NCBI GenBank assembly: GCA_934615635.1
Contig: CAKTTT010000052.1
Location: forward strand, 1-12,880
Reading direction: 5' to 3'
DNA length: 12,880 bases
DNA from: an uncultured Eubacteriales bacterium
GTDB taxonomy: Bacteria > Bacillota > Clostridia > Oscillospirales > Acutalibacteraceae
Shown here in pieces: positions 1 to 6,924 of this stretch. The notes under the pieces are model-generated. The model worked only from the letters and a program-made list of their open reading frames with translations. It did no database searches and had not been told where the DNA came from. Made by a program: the position numbers and the translations under genes. The stretch's first letter is position 1. Each line of letters opens with the position of its first letter.

Positions 1-1
1 G

Positions 2-1684
2 TATTACTACTACTGTGAGGAAACGGAGGGCTATTGGAGCAGCAGCTCTCCCCAGTCCCCCAACGGGAACCGGTTGGAATACCGCGGCGGCAAATGGCAG
101 AAATATGTCGACACCGGCATAATCTTCAGCAGTTGGGAATGGGTTGACGTTTCCGATACCGATACCGTCTATGCCCGCAACGACCGCCTGTGCCAGCTCA
201 AGGATGCGGTGAATCAGTTCATCGATCAGGTGGCGGCGAAATCCCCGGAAAGCCGGATCGCGGTGGTGTATTTCAACAGCGACGCCAGCGATGAAACCAG
301 CAAAACCTTCTATAAGCTGAACACCGCCGCCAACATCACGACGCTGAAGCAAGCGGTGAACGGCGAGCGGGCGGGCGGCAGCACCTATCTCGGCGACGGC
401 CTCAAGGTGGTAAACGACGATTACTTCAAGAGCGCTCCCGGCGCTTCGGACAACAAGCGCATGGTGGTCACCTTCACCGACGGCGCGCTTGACGGCAGCA
501 GTTACGCCACCCAGGCCAGTACGCTGAAAACCACCAAGAAAGCGGAAATCTACTGCGTGGGTCTTTATCTCACCGACAGCGCGACCACCACCCTGAAGAA
601 CTACGTCGCTTCCCCGGACAAAGAGGGAGACAAGGTATCCCATGTGATGAACACCGCGGACGCCGACAAGCTGGCCGGGCTGTTTGACCAGATCGTCTCG
701 GTTATCGGCGGAACTGTGGAGGGCGTGACCGTCACCGACGTGCTGGATTCCCGGTTCGAGCTCACCGAAGGCGAAAAGGCCCGGCTGGAGGCGGAGGGTG
801 CCATTGTCACCGTGGCGGACGGCGTGACCACCATCACCTGGCGGAAGCAGACGGTGAAGACCGGCGATGAGAAATGGACCAAGGTCATTCACGTAAAGGC
901 CAAGGACAGCTATATCGGCGGCAACAACATCCCCACCAACGACGCGCCGCAATCCGGCGTTACCATCGACGGGCAGTTTGAGGAATTCCCCCATCAGCCC
1001 AGCGTCAACGTGAAGATCCGGCTTTCCCTGAACGATGTGGAAAAAACCGTTTTCCTGGGCGAATCCGCCCCGGCGCCCGCCGATGTGCAGCCGCAGATGC
1101 AGACCAGTTCGGACAGACGCATTTCCTATGCCTGGGACGTGGCGGATCCGGAAGCGGCTATCACGCCCGCCAGTGTGGACGACGTGGTGAGCAGGCTGAC
1201 CGCGACGGTTCCCGGCGGCGGCCGCACTCAAGCGGCGGATGACAACACCGACGGCTATTACAATGAAAGCGTGGTCAGCGTTACCGGCACCTATACGGTG
1301 CATGTGATCGCCGGCAGCCTGACGATCGTCAAAAACCTGGTGAACGATACCCCCGCCGACACCGCGACCCCCTTCGTTTTCCGGGTGGACCGGTACGATG
1401 AACAGGGCGAGATCGTCGAGACCTTCTACCGCACGATTTACACCAACGACGGCGGGACCGGCAGCGTCACCGTCACGGGGCTGAAGAAGGGCCGGTATGT
1501 GGTGACCGAGCAGGCAGACTGGTCGTGGAAATACAAGCTGGTGAGCAGCTCCGGTACCGACGGTACGCTGGGCATGGAGGACGGGTATACCGACACCGCC
1601 ATGACCGCCGCCTTCAACAATGAGAAGGATAAGGACAACTGGTACGGCTCCACCGATGGCGTGATCAATGTGTTTACAAAGTAG
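2..1684 (+). CDS. VWA-domain surface protein with C-terminal CnaB-like isopeptide domain (5' end outside window)
   Basis: The frame is open from the left edge, so the gene starts upstream and the true start, signal peptide and MIDAS DxSxS motif are not visible. The visible part holds the second half of a von Willebrand A fold: a hydrophobic strand (RIAVVYFNSD), the MIDAS-type Thr in GGSTYLGDG (codon 383-385) and the Asp of TFTDGALD (codon 479-481). A beta-rich middle follows. The last roughly 110 residues look like a CnaB/SpaA domain: Lys in LTIVKN (1331-1333), Glu in VVTEQ (1508-1510) and Asn in AFNNE (1616-1621), the layout of a self-forming Lys-Asn isopeptide bond. It ends shortly after this domain without an LPxTG motif or membrane segment. 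Ten bases separate it from the next gene, so it is co-transcribed with the SipW/TasA-like genes. Role as adhesin or fibre tip is inference; the two domain classes are fairly secure. Confidence 0.85.
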   Translation, partial: YYYYCEETEGYWSSSSPQSPNGNRLEYRGGKWQKYVDTGIIFSSWEWVDVSDTDTVYARNDRLCQLKDAVNQFIDQVAAKSPESRIAVVYFNSDASDETSKTFYKLNTAANITTLKQAVNGERAGGSTYLGDGLKVVNDDYFKSAPGASDNKRMVVTFTDGALDGSSYATQASTLKTTKKAEIYCVGLYLTDSATTTLKNYVASPDKEGDKVSHVMNTADADKLAGLFDQIVSVIGGTVEGVTVTDVLDSRFELTEGEKARLEAEGAIVTVADGVTTITWRKQTVKTGDEKWTKVIHVKAKDSYIGGNNIPTNDAPQSGVTIDGQFEEFPHQPSVNVKIRLSLNDVEKTVFLGESAPAPADVQPQMQTSSDRRISYAWDVADPEAAITPASVDDVVSRLTATVPGGGRTQAADDNTDGYYNESVVSVTGTYTVHVIAGSLTIVKNLVNDTPADTATPFVFRVDRYDEQGEIVETFYRTIYTNDGGTGSVTVTGLKKGRYVVTEQADWSWKYKLVSSSGTDGTLGMEDGYTDTAMTAAFNNEKDKDNWYGSTDGVINVFTK

Positions 1685-1694
1685 GAGGGACAGG

Positions 1695-2333
1695 ATGAAA
1701 ACGAAAAAGATTTTGGTTTTGCTCACATCCGCTCTCCTGGTGATCGGCCTCGTCGCCGGAGGCGCGACCATGGCGTATCTGTTCGACCAGAGCGGGCAGA
1801 AGCAAAACCAGTTCACGCATGGCACCCCTTCCGTGGATATTGAGGAAAACAGCAGCGGGACGCCGGAGTCTAGCAACGTGGTGTCCCACGGCGGCAATAC
1901 GGCCGTCAAAGAGGTCAAAGTCACTAACACAGGGGATATTCCCCTCTATGTGCGGGTGATGCTGATCCCGGGCTGGAAGGAAACCGACGGCCAGGCCCCG
2001 GCCGGGAAGCTGGATTTCGGCGCCGAGCCGATGTGGAAAGACGACCGCACCCTGGTGATGGGCGATGTCGAGCTGCACCTGAACGCGTATTGGGCCGACT
2101 ACTGGCTGTACGACAGCGAGAGCCGCTACTTCTACCACAAAGCCAGCGTCGCGCCGCAGGCTTCTACGGCGCTTCTGCTGGAAAAGGTGGTTCTCCCGGA
2201 GGGAACGGAAGAGGTTTGGGATGCCCTCCAGGTGGAGGTGCTCACCGACAGCATCCAGGCGGAAGGCAATGCGGTGAACGACGCCTGGAAGGGTGTGAAA
2301 AAAGGTCAGGACGGCTTGCTGATTTTGGCCTGA
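1695..2333 (+). CDS. SipW-dependent-type secreted protein, TasA/camelysin-like (subunit A)
   Basis: This 212-residue protein starts at ATG 1695, with GGAGGG (1685-1690) overlapping the end of the preceding gene; the longer in-frame version from 1668 lacks a ribosome site. The N-terminus (MKTKK, a hydrophobic stretch, then GGATMA-YLFDQ) matches the SipW-type signal of TasA/camelysin proteins, with cleavage expected after Ala27. A short polar stretch and a strand (NQFTHGTPSVDIEE) follow. The body has the KVTNTGDIPLYVRV block typical of the family, and the end carries DSIQAEGNAVNDAW, a version of the (V/I)QAEG motif found in B and C. It is the most divergent of the four relatives and lies directly before the peptidase gene, comparable to a minor or initiating subunit such as TapA in Bacillus; that role is inference. 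Confidence 0.8.
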   Translation: MKTKKILVLLTSALLVIGLVAGGATMAYLFDQSGQKQNQFTHGTPSVDIEENSSGTPESSNVVSHGGNTAVKEVKVTNTGDIPLYVRVMLIPGWKETDGQAPAGKLDFGAEPMWKDDRTLVMGDVELHLNAYWADYWLYDSESRYFYHKASVAPQASTALLLEKVVLPEGTEEVWDALQVEVLTDSIQAEGNAVNDAWKGVKKGQDGLLILA

Positions 2334-2342
2334 TAACAAACG

Positions 2343-2348
2343 GAGGGG
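2343..2348 (+). promoter_or_regulatory. Ribosome binding site for the TTG-initiated signal peptidase gene
   Basis: GGAGGG lies six bases before TTG 2355. No in-frame ATG or GTG sits at a suitable distance, and the TTG reading gives the expected short basic N-terminus (MIRK) before the first membrane segment, so this site supports the rare start codon. Confidence 0.65.
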
Positions 2349-2354
2349 TCCTCC

Positions 2355-2918
2355 TTGATAAGAAAAGTCTGTAATGTTCTTTCCTCGGTATTGCTGGTGC
2401 TTATGCTGCTGATCGCCGGCGTCCTCCTGGTACCTTATCTGTTCGGCTACCGGCCGACGGCGGTGCTGACGGGAAGCATGGAGCCGGTGTACCACGTAGG
2501 CAGCGTGATCTTTGTCCAAGAGGTGGAGCCGGAGGAAATCAAGGTGGGGGACGTGATTACCTTTTCCACCGCCGGCATGAGCTATCCCACCACCCACCGG
2601 GTCGTTTCCATCGATACCGACAAGCAGGTTTTCGTCACCAAAGGCGAGGCCAACGACGTGGAGGACGGAGAGATCGCTTTCAGCCGCCTGCTGGGCAGGC
2701 CCGCGAAAATCTCCATTCCGCTGATCGGCTATATTTCCCATTCCATCCAGACCAGCATGAAGGGTAAGCTCATCGCCGGCGGGGTGGTACTGGCCATCAT
2801 TCTTCTGGTTTTTCTGCCCGATTTGTTTTCCAAAAAGACAGCGAAGGCAGCCGCTTCCCCTCAGGCGGAGGAGCCTGCCGCCGGGCAGGACGACGCCGAT
2901 GAACATCGTCAAGGTTAA
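2355..2918 (+). CDS. sipW: SipW-type (ER-type) signal peptidase I
   Basis: A 187-residue membrane peptidase that should remove the signal peptides of neighbours A-D on the outer face of the membrane. A first membrane segment covers about residues 7-30. The catalytic Ser is Ser41 in LTGSMEP, and YPTTHRVV supplies His81, where bacterial-type enzymes have Lys; this Ser-His arrangement defines the SipW/ER class. The block TKGEANDVEDG (about 96-105) contains the conserved acidic residues. A second membrane segment (about 137-156) and a charged, Ala/Glu-rich tail follow. Translation starts at TTG. It lies 21 bases after A and 31 bases before B, as sipW lies between tapA and tasA in Bacillus subtilis. 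The class is secure from the motifs; dedication to the neighbouring proteins is a strong inference from context. Confidence 0.93.
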   Translation: MIRKVCNVLSSVLLVLMLLIAGVLLVPYLFGYRPTAVLTGSMEPVYHVGSVIFVQEVEPEEIKVGDVITFSTAGMSYPTTHRVVSIDTDKQVFVTKGEANDVEDGEIAFSRLLGRPAKISIPLIGYISHSIQTSMKGKLIAGGVVLAIILLVFLPDLFSKKTAKAAASPQAEEPAAGQDDADEHRQG

Positions 2919-2949
2919 GTATCAAAATAGAAAACAGGAGGAAAATCAC

Positions 2950-3591
2950 ATGAAAAAGAAAGGTATTCTCGCCGTTGCCCTGTCTCTCTGCCTCGTGGCT
3001 GTGGTCGCCATTGGAGCCACCCTGGCGCTGTTGAGCGATACGACCGAGGAAAAGGTCAACCATTTCACCGTTTCCACCAAGGGCATTGAGATCGAGCTGC
3101 GCGAGTTGCACTGGGACAACGATCCCTTTACCGGCGAGGCCACCCTGCCTTCCGAGGCGCAGGCCACCCTGGGCACCGTGCTGGCGCAAAACATCGTCCC
3201 GCTGCGCAACATCCCCAAGGATCCCACTGTGAAGAATGTGTGCGATCATGACGCCTGGGTCGCCATCAAGCTGGAGTACAAGAAGAACGGCAACGCCGCT
3301 ACTTATGCCGATATCGCCGATCAGGTGGATTTCGATGTGAACGCTCCTGTGATTGATCCTGAGACCGCCGGCTGGATCGCCAAGGACGACGCCCGTGGGG
3401 TTTACTACTACAACGCCACCCTGGCTGCCGGCGCTACCACCGCCCAGGCTCTGTTTGATCAGGTCAGCATTAAGGATGTGGAGTCCGTTTATCCCTTCGA
3501 CATCATCGTCACCGCTTATGCCGTGCAGGCCGAGGGCGTGGACACCTTCGACGAGGCCAAGGCCGCGCTGGATGAGCTGATCGCCGGCTGA
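2950..3591 (+). CDS. SipW-dependent TasA/camelysin-like secreted protein (subunit B)
   Basis: Start ATG 2950 follows AGGAGG (2936-2941); the protein is 213 residues. The signal MKKKGILA...IGATLA-LLSD fits SipW cleavage after Ala26, leaving LLSDTTEEKVNHFTV as the mature N-terminus. The body includes IPKDPTVKN followed by AWVAIKLEYK, then GVYYYNATLAAGA, and ends with AYAVQAEGVDTFDEAKAAL. The same blocks recur in order in C and, less closely, in D, so these are tandem paralogues. Lysine codons are almost all AAG and many codons end in C, unlike the catalase and sigma genes nearby, which may point to high expression. In Bacillus such proteins (TasA, CalY) form extracellular matrix fibres. Whether B is a major fibre subunit here cannot be told from sequence alone. 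Confidence 0.83.
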   Translation: MKKKGILAVALSLCLVAVVAIGATLALLSDTTEEKVNHFTVSTKGIEIELRELHWDNDPFTGEATLPSEAQATLGTVLAQNIVPLRNIPKDPTVKNVCDHDAWVAIKLEYKKNGNAATYADIADQVDFDVNAPVIDPETAGWIAKDDARGVYYYNATLAAGATTAQALFDQVSIKDVESVYPFDIIVTAYAVQAEGVDTFDEAKAALDELIAG

Positions 3592-3667
3592 TAAGCTGAA
3601 AACCGGATGCTACAAGGGAGTCCATAGGCGCTCTCCTGTCATTTAAAATTTGAGGAGGATCATTCTC

Positions 3668-4327
3668 ATGAACAAAAAGGGTTTGCTGGCCGGCGCGCTG
3701 GTCGTCGTGTCCGTCGCCGCTATCTCCATCGGCTCCACCTTTGCCCTGCTGAAGGATACCACCGAAGCGAAGGTCAATGTGTTCACCGCCGCCGCCGGCC
3801 TGGAAGGCCAGTTGAAGGAGGACGCTTTTGACGGCTGCGACTACGGCGTGGCTCGCCCGGATACCTTCACGGATGAAAGCCTGGGCATCGTCAAGGCCCA
3901 GAAGGTTGTTCCCGGCCGCGCGATCCCCAAGGATCCCCAGGTCAAGAACAATTCCGATGCGAGCAAGGGCGTCAGCGCCTGGGTCGCCATCAAGCTGGAA
4001 GTGAAGTGCGACGGCAAGACCGGCTCCGACGCGATGAACGAAATCAAGAAGTTCGCGGACATCAACTTCTCCGACACCTGGGAAGCGGCGGCCGACGGCA
4101 TCACCTTCTATTATAAGACCGCGGTGGCTCCCCAGGGAGAGACCACGGCGCTGTTCACCACCGTCACCATCAAGGACGACGACACGATCAGCGTTGCCGA
4201 TATCAAGGATTTTGAACTGAATCCCACCGCTTACCTGGTGCAGGCGGAAGGCGCGGAAGGCGCCACCACCCTCGAGGCCGCCAAGGCGATGTTCGCCGCC
4301 ACCTTCCCCGCCGTATTCGGCGCTTAA
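3668..4327 (+). CDS. SipW-dependent TasA/camelysin-like secreted protein (subunit C)
   Basis: Starts at ATG 3668 after AGGAGG (3653-3658); 219 residues. The signal (MNKKGLLAGA...IGSTFA-LLKD) closely resembles that of B, with predicted cleavage after Ala26, and the next residues (LLKDTTEAKVNVFT) match B nearly position by position. It shares the RAIPKDPQVKN and AWVAIKLEVK blocks, a FYYKTAVAPQGE segment and the terminal AYLVQAEG motif before an Ala-rich helix-like end. It differs from B in an inserted charged section around residues 95-120. B and C are the most similar pair, probably a tandem duplication that has since diverged. The 76-base gap before it is the longest inside the operon and may hold a weak hairpin. 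Likely a fibre or matrix subunit; role inferred from family and context. Confidence 0.83.
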   Translation: MNKKGLLAGALVVVSVAAISIGSTFALLKDTTEAKVNVFTAAAGLEGQLKEDAFDGCDYGVARPDTFTDESLGIVKAQKVVPGRAIPKDPQVKNNSDASKGVSAWVAIKLEVKCDGKTGSDAMNEIKKFADINFSDTWEAAADGITFYYKTAVAPQGETTALFTTVTIKDDDTISVADIKDFELNPTAYLVQAEGAEGATTLEAAKAMFAATFPAVFGA

Positions 4328-4353
4328 TCACGGAACTGTAGGAGGATAAAGAG

Positions 4354-4920
4354 ATGAGCATGAAAAAGAAGCTGACGGTTGTCGTGACCGCCGTTACCCT
4401 GGTGGCCCTGATCGCCATCGGCGCGACCCTGGCCTGGTTCACCGATTCCAAGGAGGTCACCAATGTGGTGACCATGGGCAACATCAAAATCACGCTGGAA
4501 GAGCCGATTTTCAGCGAGGAGAATGAGAACAACACCATCACCGGCGTGCTGCCCAACCAGCCCATCGACAAGGATCCCACCATCACCAACGTGGGCAACA
4601 ATGACGCGTACATCCGGGCGAAGATCAACTATGACGGCCTGAGTGCGGAGCAGGCGGCCCAGGTGGAGGCGCTGCTGAACATCGACGAGGAAGCCTGGGT
4701 CAAGGGCGCGGACGGCTACTATTATTACCAGGAAATCCTGGCTGCCGGCGCGGAGCCCATCCAGCTCTTCACCGTGCTGACCATTCCGAACTGGGGCAAC
4801 GAGGTGAAGGATCTCAGCTTCACCGTGGGCATCACCGCCGAAGCGGTTCAGTCCGATTACTTCACTCCCGATGGCGATGGCGTCATCAACGGCTGGGGCG
4901 CGCTGAACCCCGCCGCCTGA
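4354..4920 (+). CDS. SipW-dependent TasA/camelysin-like secreted protein (subunit D)
   Basis: 188 residues. ATG 4354 is preferred over ATG 4360 because AGGAGG (4340-4345) is eight bases before it. The signal MSMKKKLTVV...IGATLA-WFTD fits the SipW type with cleavage after Ala27. The mature part begins WFTDSKEVTNVVTMGNIKI, a typical camelysin-family opening. The PIDKDPTITN block followed by DAYIRAKINY corresponds to IPKDPTVKN/AWVAIKLEYK of B and C, and GYYYYQEILAAGAEP corresponds to their GVYYY segment. The end (AEAVQSDYFTPDGDG) is a diverged form of the VQAEG motif. It is the shortest member and has the most ordinary family sequence, so it could be the ancestral type or a specialised subunit; this is inference. 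Confidence 0.83.
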   Translation: MSMKKKLTVVVTAVTLVALIAIGATLAWFTDSKEVTNVVTMGNIKITLEEPIFSEENENNTITGVLPNQPIDKDPTITNVGNNDAYIRAKINYDGLSAEQAAQVEALLNIDEEAWVKGADGYYYYQEILAAGAEPIQLFTVLTIPNWGNEVKDLSFTVGITAEAVQSDYFTPDGDGVINGWGALNPAA

Positions 4921-4975
4921 GATTCCGTTTTATCGGATAACCGCCATGTTTAACTGAGTAAAGGAAATGATGCCC

Positions 4976-5848
4976 ATGAAAAAGAAAACACCGCAGAGAG
5001 CCGCTGTCTTCTTTTTGTCCCTCTCGCTGCTGGCGGGCGGCTTGACGGCCAGCGCCGAGGTTCGCCCGGCGGATATCACCATCACCTATGATGGTTCTCG
5101 GACGATTCAGACTTCCGAAAACGATTTTTTCGGTGAAGCCGGAAAGAATTTGATGCCCGGGAGTTCCTTTACGAAGGAGATGGATATCGTCAACGACAGC
5201 GAGGACGATATCGTGGTGTATCTGAAGGCGGAAATCGGCGAGGATGTTTATGCCGAATATTTGGCAGAGCATCCGGATGCGCCGGAAATCGACGGGAAGA
5301 CCTACGCGGAGCAGCTGATCAAGGAGCTGCCCATGACCATTACCGCATTGGACCGGCAGGGCAATCCCTTGGAGGTCTACTACAAGGGTCCCGCTTCGGG
5401 CGATCCGCAGCATAAGGATCACAGCGCCACCACCCCCGGTTTGACCGCCCGGTATCCCAACACCGAACACGGTATTGTCATCGGCCGGCTGTCCTATGGC
5501 GCCACGGCCAACCTCACCTTCCAGGTGCAGGTGCCCACCAGCCTGGGGAACGAATATCAGGATACCTTTTCCATGGTGAAATGGATTCTGGTGTGCGACG
5601 CCACGCCGCCGGAGGATATTCCGGATGAGACGACGCCGCTGGGACCTCCGACCAGCGAGGACGAAGAGATCCCGGACGAACCGCCCCCCATCGACGGGCC
5701 TGAAACCGGAGACAGCACCTTTCCGGCCGTCATGGCGACGATGATCGCCGCCGTCTCCGCCGCGGTGCTGGTTCTCTTCTTCCTCCTGTTGGTAAAAACC
5801 CGCAAAGAGAAGGAAAAGGCGGATGTCCGCCATAATACGCGCTCATAA
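4976..5848 (+). CDS. Sec-secreted, membrane- or wall-anchored protein with PETGD motif; candidate fibre anchor
   Basis: About 290 residues. Three in-frame ATGs occur (4967, 4970, 4976); 4976 is best spaced from AAGGA (4961-4965). The N-terminus is a classical Sec signal with cleavage likely after TASA (next residues EVRPADITITYDG), not the SipW type. A beta-rich ectodomain includes the block MDIVNDSEDDIVVYLKAE, which resembles the KVTNTGD-type block of protein A. An acidic, Pro-rich stalk (PPEDIP...PIDG) leads to PETGD, a membrane segment (FPAVMATM...FFLLLV) and a basic tail (KTRKEKEK). That is the architecture of a sortase substrate, but the first motif position is Gly rather than Leu, so simple membrane anchoring is also possible. 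It is the last gene before the operon terminator. An anchor for the SipW-processed subunits is an inference; the topology is clear. Confidence 0.78.
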   Translation: MKKKTPQRAAVFFLSLSLLAGGLTASAEVRPADITITYDGSRTIQTSENDFFGEAGKNLMPGSSFTKEMDIVNDSEDDIVVYLKAEIGEDVYAEYLAEHPDAPEIDGKTYAEQLIKELPMTITALDRQGNPLEVYYKGPASGDPQHKDHSATTPGLTARYPNTEHGIVIGRLSYGATANLTFQVQVPTSLGNEYQDTFSMVKWILVCDATPPEDIPDETTPLGPPTSEDEEIPDEPPPIDGPETGDSTFPAVMATMIAAVSAAVLVLFFLLLVKTRKEKEKADVRHNTRS

Positions 5849-5854
5849 GCTGCC

Positions 5855-5891
5855 AGGCGCCGCCCTATAGGGCGGCGCCTGTTTATGTTTT
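5855..5891 (+). terminator. Intrinsic terminator of the SipW/TasA-like operon
   Basis: A perfect 11-bp GC-rich stem (5855-5865 with 5870-5880) closes on the 4-base loop TATA and is followed by a T-rich run (GTTTATGTTTT). It starts seven bases after the stop codon of the anchor gene. Confidence 0.9.
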
Positions 5892-5997
5892 AATAGAAAG
5901 GCAGCGGATGGCGACGCATGATTCCGCCCGACAAGAAAAGGGAATAAACGCCGATCATAAGCGCAAACTAAGAAAAAAGAAAGGATCGGTGGCTCTC

Positions 5998-6663
5998 ATG
6001 TTCAAACACGAAAAACAATATTTGCATCCGGTTCGGGTGGACCGGCCTAATCCCAATTACGCAGCCCTGCTGCAGGAGCAGCTCGGCGGGCCGCAGGGGG
6101 AACTGAAAAGCGCGCTGCAATATCTCTCTCAGAGTATGCGGATCAAGGATCCGGAAATCAAGGATCTTTTTCTGGATGTGGCTGCCGAAGAGCTGTGTCA
6201 TTTGGAGATGATCAGCGCCTGTGTCAATATGCTCAACGGCCATGAACCGGACGCGCAGAACGCCACGATCGGCAATGTGGAGGCGCATGTCCTCACGGGG
6301 CTGACTCCCATGCTGGCCAATGCCAGCGGCTATCTGTGGACGGCGGCCTATGTCAACGAAACAGGCGACGCGGCGGCGGATATCCTGTCGGACATTGCCG
6401 CGGAGCAGCGCGCCAAGGTGGTATATCAGTATCTGTACCGCCAGATAGACGACAAGGGCGTACGGGAAACCATCGACTTTTTGCTTAACCGCGAGGAAGC
6501 CCACAACACCATGTTTCGGGAAGCCTTCAACAAAATTCAGGATTCCGGTTCACAAAAGGATTGGGGGACCACGGCGGATTCGCGCATTTATTTTGATCTT
6601 TCCCGTCCCGGAGGGCAGAGTTTCGATCCGGCCAAAAGCCAGCCCACTGCTTTCAAAATATGA
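5998..6663 (+). CDS. Manganese (non-haem) catalase, CotJC-like
   Basis: From ATG 5998 this is a 221-residue ferritin-like protein of the manganese catalase family, which breaks down hydrogen peroxide at a di-manganese site. All five ligands expected for the family are present: Glu35 (GELKSAL), Glu65 and His68 (EELCHLE), Glu136 (AAEQRAKV) and His169 (REEAHNTMF). The opening residues (YLHPVRVDRPNPNYA then LGGPQGEL) match CotJC-type coat-associated catalases, which supports the 5998 start. The frame stays open to an ATG at 5908 that has its own AAAGG; using it would add 30 mostly basic, polar residues unusual for the family. The gene lies between two strong terminators, so it is probably a single-gene unit. 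In Bacillus, CotJC belongs to the spore coat, but no cotJA or cotJB is visible, so a vegetative oxidative-stress role is equally possible. Confidence 0.9.
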   Translation: MFKHEKQYLHPVRVDRPNPNYAALLQEQLGGPQGELKSALQYLSQSMRIKDPEIKDLFLDVAAEELCHLEMISACVNMLNGHEPDAQNATIGNVEAHVLTGLTPMLANASGYLWTAAYVNETGDAAADILSDIAAEQRAKVVYQYLYRQIDDKGVRETIDFLLNREEAHNTMFREAFNKIQDSGSQKDWGTTADSRIYFDLSRPGGQSFDPAKSQPTAFKI

Positions 6664-6733
6664 ACATGAGGATCCGGAAATCCCACGGACCGGGGGCGGC
6701 GGAAGCCGTCTTGATAGGAATTCTCCCGTGCTA

Positions 6734-6768
6734 AAAAAGAGAGAAGTCATTTTGACTTCTCTCTTTTT
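6734..6768 (+). terminator. Intrinsic terminator after the manganese catalase gene
   Basis: A perfect 16-bp stem (6734-6749 with 6753-6768) with a TTT loop; the 5' arm begins AAAAA and the 3' arm ends TTTTT, so it could act in both directions. It ends the catalase transcript about 70 bases after its stop. Confidence 0.9.
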
Positions 6769-6818
6769 GTCTTGCAAATTTGACAAGCGGCGTTTATCGC
6801 CTCTTAGGAGGTCCCTTG

Positions 6819-6847
6819 TTGATGCCTATGCTGGCAGCCGATATAAT
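6819..6847 (+). promoter_or_regulatory. Sigma-A type promoter for the sigma factor gene
   Basis: TTGATG (6819-6824) and a consensus TATAAT (6842-6847) are separated by exactly 17 bases. Transcription would start near 6854, leaving a leader of about 70 bases before ATG 6925. The housekeeping-type match suggests that the sigma factor is made constitutively or is controlled after transcription, not by its own promoter class. Confidence 0.75.
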
Positions 6848-6910
6848 AAAAAAGGATAAATTCCTTAAAAATACCTATCCGTTTCGTTTCCCGAGCACTA
6901 TACGGTTGAA

Positions 6911-6916
6911 AGGAGG
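6911..6916 (+). promoter_or_regulatory. Strong ribosome binding site that fixes the sigma factor start
   Basis: AGGAGG within AAAGGAGGTG (6909-6918) lies eight bases before ATG 6925. The in-frame GTG at 6916 overlaps this site and so is not the likely start. Confidence 0.8.
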
Positions 6917-6924
6917 TGAAGAAC

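Noticed and set aside
1674..2912. 412-codon open frame on the minus strand opposite gene A and sipW
   Set aside because: It mirrors the codon bias of the plus-strand genes, has low-complexity His/Gly/Arg-rich sequence and no recognisable domain; the plus strand has clear SipW motifs and ribosome sites.
4886..5833. 315-codon open frame on the minus strand opposite the anchor gene
   Set aside because: The plus-strand gene has a signal peptide, stalk and membrane segment; the minus frame has no family-like features or ribosome site.
5916..5950. Forespore (sigma F/G-like) promoter for the manganese catalase, GCATG plus GGGAATAAAC
   Set aside because: The spacing between the two elements is about 19 bases instead of about 15 and the -10 element lacks key positions.
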